NCBI RefSeq assembly: GCF_003634315.1
Contig: NZ_RBXL01000001.1
Coordinates: forward strand, 3,824,501-3,888,500
DNA length: 64,000 nt
Source of the DNA: Thiocapsa rosea
Lineage (GTDB): Bacteria; Pseudomonadota; Gammaproteobacteria; Chromatiales; Chromatiaceae
Direction: 5' to 3'
Below, piece after piece: positions 61,707-64,000 of this stretch; the stretch's first letter is position 1, and each line of letters begins with the position of its first letter. The position numbers and the translations under genes were made by a program. The notes beneath the pieces are model-generated. The model was not told the DNA's origin and made no database searches. It worked only from the letters and a program-made list of their open reading frames with translations.

Positions 61707-62447
61707 ATGTCCGACATCGCCAACCTCAAGCTCGCCGTGCTCATCGATGCCGACAATGCCCAGGCGAGCATCGTCGAGGGGTTGCTTGCCGAGGTCGCCA
61801 AATACGGCACGGCTCACGTGAAACGCATCTACGGGGATTGGACCCTGCCCAATCTGGGGTCCTGGAAGGACACCCTGCTGCGGCACTCGATCCAGCCCAT
61901 GCAGCAGTTTCGCTACACCAAGGGCAAGAACGCGACCGACGGGGCCATGATGATCGATGCCATGGATCTGCTGTACTCGCGCAACTTCGACGGCTTCTGC
62001 ATCGTCTCGAGCGACAGCGATTTCACCCGGCTGGCGTCGCGTCTGCGCGAGTCCGGCATGACGGTGTACGGCTTCGGCGAGCAGAAAACCCCGGAGCCTT
62101 TCGTCGCGGCCTGCGACAAGTTCGTCTTCACCGAGGTGCTGCGCGAAGGTGCGGGCGGCGACTCGACGACGCGCAAGAGCGGCAAGGATCTGCAGCGCGA
62201 CGCCAAGTTGGTCAACCTGCTGCGCGCCGCCCTGGACGGTGCCGCGGACGACACCGGTTGGGCCGGACTCGGCGCCGTCGGCTCGGCGATCGCCAAGCGC
62301 AGCCCCGAGTTCGACTCGCGCAATTACGGTTATGCCAAGCTCAGCGGACTGCTCAAGGCGATCCAGCTCTTCGACATCGAGGAGCGGCAGGTCGGGCGCG
62401 GTCCGCACAAGGCGTTGTTCGTGCGGGATCAGAAGACGACGGCCTAA
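61707..62447 (+). CDS. NYN-domain nuclease with C-terminal OST-HTH
   Basis: 246 residues. NYN (PIN-like) domain at ~8-150 with acidic sites LAVLIDADNAQAS, GKNATDGAMMIDAMDLL and IVSSDSDFTRLASRLRESG. Residues ~165-235 are an OST-HTH/LOTUS segment (RDAKLVNLLRAALDGAADDT, NYGYAKLSGLLKAIQLFDI). Such LabA-like proteins are RNA-binding nucleases. SD AGGAAG. Its TAA stop (62445-62447) is the first codon of the following type A repeat. Confidence 0.9.
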   Translation: MSDIANLKLAVLIDADNAQASIVEGLLAEVAKYGTAHVKRIYGDWTLPNLGSWKDTLLRHSIQPMQQFRYTKGKNATDGAMMIDAMDLLYSRNFDGFCIVSSDSDFTRLASRLRESGMTVYGFGEQKTPEPFVAACDKFVFTEVLREGAGGDSTTRKSGKDLQRDAKLVNLLRAALDGAADDTGWAGLGAVGSAIAKRSPEFDSRNYGYAKLSGLLKAIQLFDIEERQVGRGPHKALFVRDQKTTA

Positions 62448-62530
62448 GCCGCGTCTGCCGCGTCAACGGACGGGCTTCGGGTGGGTCTGTGTTGCGCGCA
62501 TCTGCGGTGTCTGAGCGGACGCGGTTTGAG
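62445..62530. repeat. Palindromic repeat, type A variant; supplies a stop codon
   Basis: Starts TAAGCCGCGTC, ends GGACGCGGTTTGAG. Its first three bases are the TAA stop of the NYN gene on the plus strand. Confidence 0.8.
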
Positions 62531-62555
62531 GTGATTTCCGGAGGAATCCGTACCT

Positions 62556-62631
62556 GTAGGTTGTGCTGAGGGTAGGAAGCACAACTTCAGCGGGCGGTTC
62601 GTTGTGCCTTGCACGGCTCGGCACAACCTAC
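62556..62631. repeat. 76-bp element with GTAGGTTGTGC terminal inverted repeats
   Basis: GTAGGTTGTGC (62556-62566) is exactly complementary to GCACAACCTAC (62621-62631). Inner repeats GAAGCACAAC and GTTGTGCC could also pair. Confidence 0.8.
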
Positions 62632-62693
62632 GGCCCCGCACATTCCTGGTTGTCCCTCACGCCGTACGTCGCGAGCAAACCGTCGCAAAATCT

Positions 62694-62769
<76 letters not shown>

Positions 62770-62913
62770 GAAGAGCCTTCGACCCCTTTTCCTGGTTCCG
62801 GCTCTGTCGATCAGCGACGTGCGCAACGGGTCTATGAGCCAGGTCTGTCGAGGCGCGTTCGGATGTGTACTTCCATGCCTCGCGAGACGGCGATGCCGTG
62901 CGGGATGCGATCT

Positions 62914-63741
62914 ATGATCGATACACACTGTCATTTGGATGTCGCCGAGTTTGATGCCGATCGGGATGCGGTGCTGGCCCGGACGCGTGGGGCCGGCGTG
63001 GCTGCGATCGTGGTCCCGGCGATCCATGCGCAGGGTTGGGACGGTCTGCTCGCGCTCTGTGCCTCGGCGGACGATCTCTATCCGGCGCTGGGTCTGCATC
63101 CGGTCTATCTCGACCGTCACCGTGCGTCCGATCTCGATGCGCTGGAACGGGCGATTGCGGAGCGTCGTCCGCTCGCCGTCGGCGAGATCGGTCTGGACTA
63201 TCGCCTGCCCGAGCTGGATCGAGCGGGTCAGCAGACGCTGTTCGAGGCGCAGTTGTCGATCGCCAGGTCCGCGGATTTGCCGGTGCTCCTGCATGTGCTC
63301 AAGGCCCATGACGAGGTCCTGGCGACACTTCGGCATGCTCGGGTGAAGGGCGGCATTGCGCATGCCTTCAACGGCAGTCTCCAGCAGGCACGGCAGTACC
63401 TGGATCTGGGGTTCCGGCTCGGCTTCGGAGGGATGTTGACCTTCACCCGCTCCTCGCGTCTGCGCCGTTTGGCGGCCGAGCTGCCGGGCGAGGCGATCGT
63501 GCTCGAGACGGATGCGCCGGATATGACGGTCGCCGCGCATCGGGGCGAGCGCAACAGCCCGGAGTATCTCCCGGATGTGCTGCAGGCGTTGGCGGATATC
63601 CGCGGCGAGTCGCCCGCCGCGCTGGATGACTCGACCACGCTCAATGCGTGCGACGTCTTGGGGCTTGAGATCGACGGCGCTCGCGATCGATCGACGTCCG
63701 ATCATGGCACCGATCAATGGAATGAATCATTGACGCCATGA
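62914..63741 (+). CDS. TatD-family metal-dependent hydrolase
   Basis: 275 residues. MIDTHCHLDVAEFDADRDAV, AVGEIGLDYRLPE, PVLLHVLKAHDEVL, GIAHAFNGSLQQARQYLDLG and VLETDAPDMTV form the TatD-type TIM-barrel metal site. Related to DNase/hydrolases of the TatD/YjjV group. Start 62914, alternative 62905 (MRS added). Last ~20 residues (SLTP tail) are extra. Confidence 0.92.
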   Translation: MIDTHCHLDVAEFDADRDAVLARTRGAGVAAIVVPAIHAQGWDGLLALCASADDLYPALGLHPVYLDRHRASDLDALERAIAERRPLAVGEIGLDYRLPELDRAGQQTLFEAQLSIARSADLPVLLHVLKAHDEVLATLRHARVKGGIAHAFNGSLQQARQYLDLGFRLGFGGMLTFTRSSRLRRLAAELPGEAIVLETDAPDMTVAAHRGERNSPEYLPDVLQALADIRGESPAALDDSTTLNACDVLGLEIDGARDRSTSDHGTDQWNESLTP

Positions 63742-63794
63742 ATCTTGAGTATGCTTGGGGCCTTTTGAATCGATCGTCTCGAGGATCCTAGTCC

Positions 63795-64000
63795 GTGCCA
63801 CATGCCGTATCCGCCGGTCGCCGGTTGTTCGCTCGATTCTTCCCGTTTCTGGCCTGGGCCGGCGAGGTTCGGCATCCCCTGACGTTGCGGGCTGACCTGA
63901 TCGCGGGGATTACGGTGGCCCTGGTGCTGGTCCCGCAGTCGATGGCCTACGCCCAGCTTGCCGGGTTGCCCGTGCAGTACGGGCTCTATGCGGCCTTCCT
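63795..64000 (+). CDS. SulP-family anion transporter (N-terminal part)
   Basis: Runs off the window. From GTG 63795: cytoplasmic leader, then [20 protein letters not shown] and [19 protein letters not shown], the SulP (sulfate/bicarbonate permease) signature at the first membrane spans. Expect a ~560-700 residue protein with a STAS domain downstream. Confidence 0.85.
   Translation, partial: MPHAVSAGRRLFARFFPFLAWAGEVRHPLTLRADLIAGITVALVLVPQSMAYAQLAGLPVQYGLYAAF

Overview
This 64 kb window is a high-GC stretch of a bacterial chromosome. Gene order and protein sequences are gammaproteobacterial: rpsF-rpsR-DUF2232-rplI-dnaB, glyA-nrdR-ribD-ribE-ribBA-ribH-nusB-thiL-pgpA, prfB-lysS, and a bio cluster. 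The flavour resembles Chromatiales (purple sulfur bacteria and relatives), but no photosynthesis or sulfur-oxidation gene lies here, so that placement is inference.

Layout. 1-5.7 kb: end of a PBP1B-like gene, a Pro/Ala-rich lipoprotein, a YoaA/DinG helicase, a VWA protein paired with a membrane J-domain protein, and a HicB/HicA-like pair. 5.7-11.4 kb: acyltransferase, SRPBCC protein, then the ribosomal/dnaB cluster behind a clear sigma70 promoter. 11.6-21.8 kb (minus strand): permease, short HtrA-like protease, PBP4-type DacB, bioD, bioC, bioH, bioF, a YciK-like SDR, a squalene/phytoene-synthase relative and ubiG. 22.5-30.4 kb: serine/riboflavin/thiamine/phospholipid genes. 30.4-41 kb: stress and housekeeping genes (Usp, YajD, cca) mixed with unknowns, including a membrane protein with a regular cysteine repeat. 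41-44.4 kb: a decayed accessory patch next to tRNA-Val, holding remnants of a type I-F CRISPR-Cas locus (cas1 tail and the front of cas2-3), a PIN-like toxin and a truncated DUF1810 gene. 44.7-64 kb: CBS/DUF294 protein, pyruvate kinase, flavin reductase, a RAYT transposase, prfB with its programmed frameshift, lysS, a LexA-like protein, a DUF349 protein, glyoxalase-like hydrolase, Skp-like chaperone, NYN nuclease, TatD hydrolase and the start of a SulP transporter.

The outstanding feature is the intergenic DNA. About seventeen full or partial copies of an ~85-100 bp palindromic element with ends of the form TTAAACCGCG...CGCGGTTTAA are scattered through the window. In nine cases the element's end supplies the TAA stop codon of the adjoining gene. 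The window also encodes a RAYT-type Y1 transposase, the enzyme class linked to REP elements. Separate repeat classes occur as well: GTTGTC hexamer palindromes (three loci), heptamer tandem repeats inside the bio and rib clusters, two different inverted-repeat elements inside the rib cluster, GTAGGGGC hairpins, and a 27-bp perfect inverted repeat upstream of glyA. Two genes (DUF29 and DUF1810 families) appear broken at copies of the main repeat.
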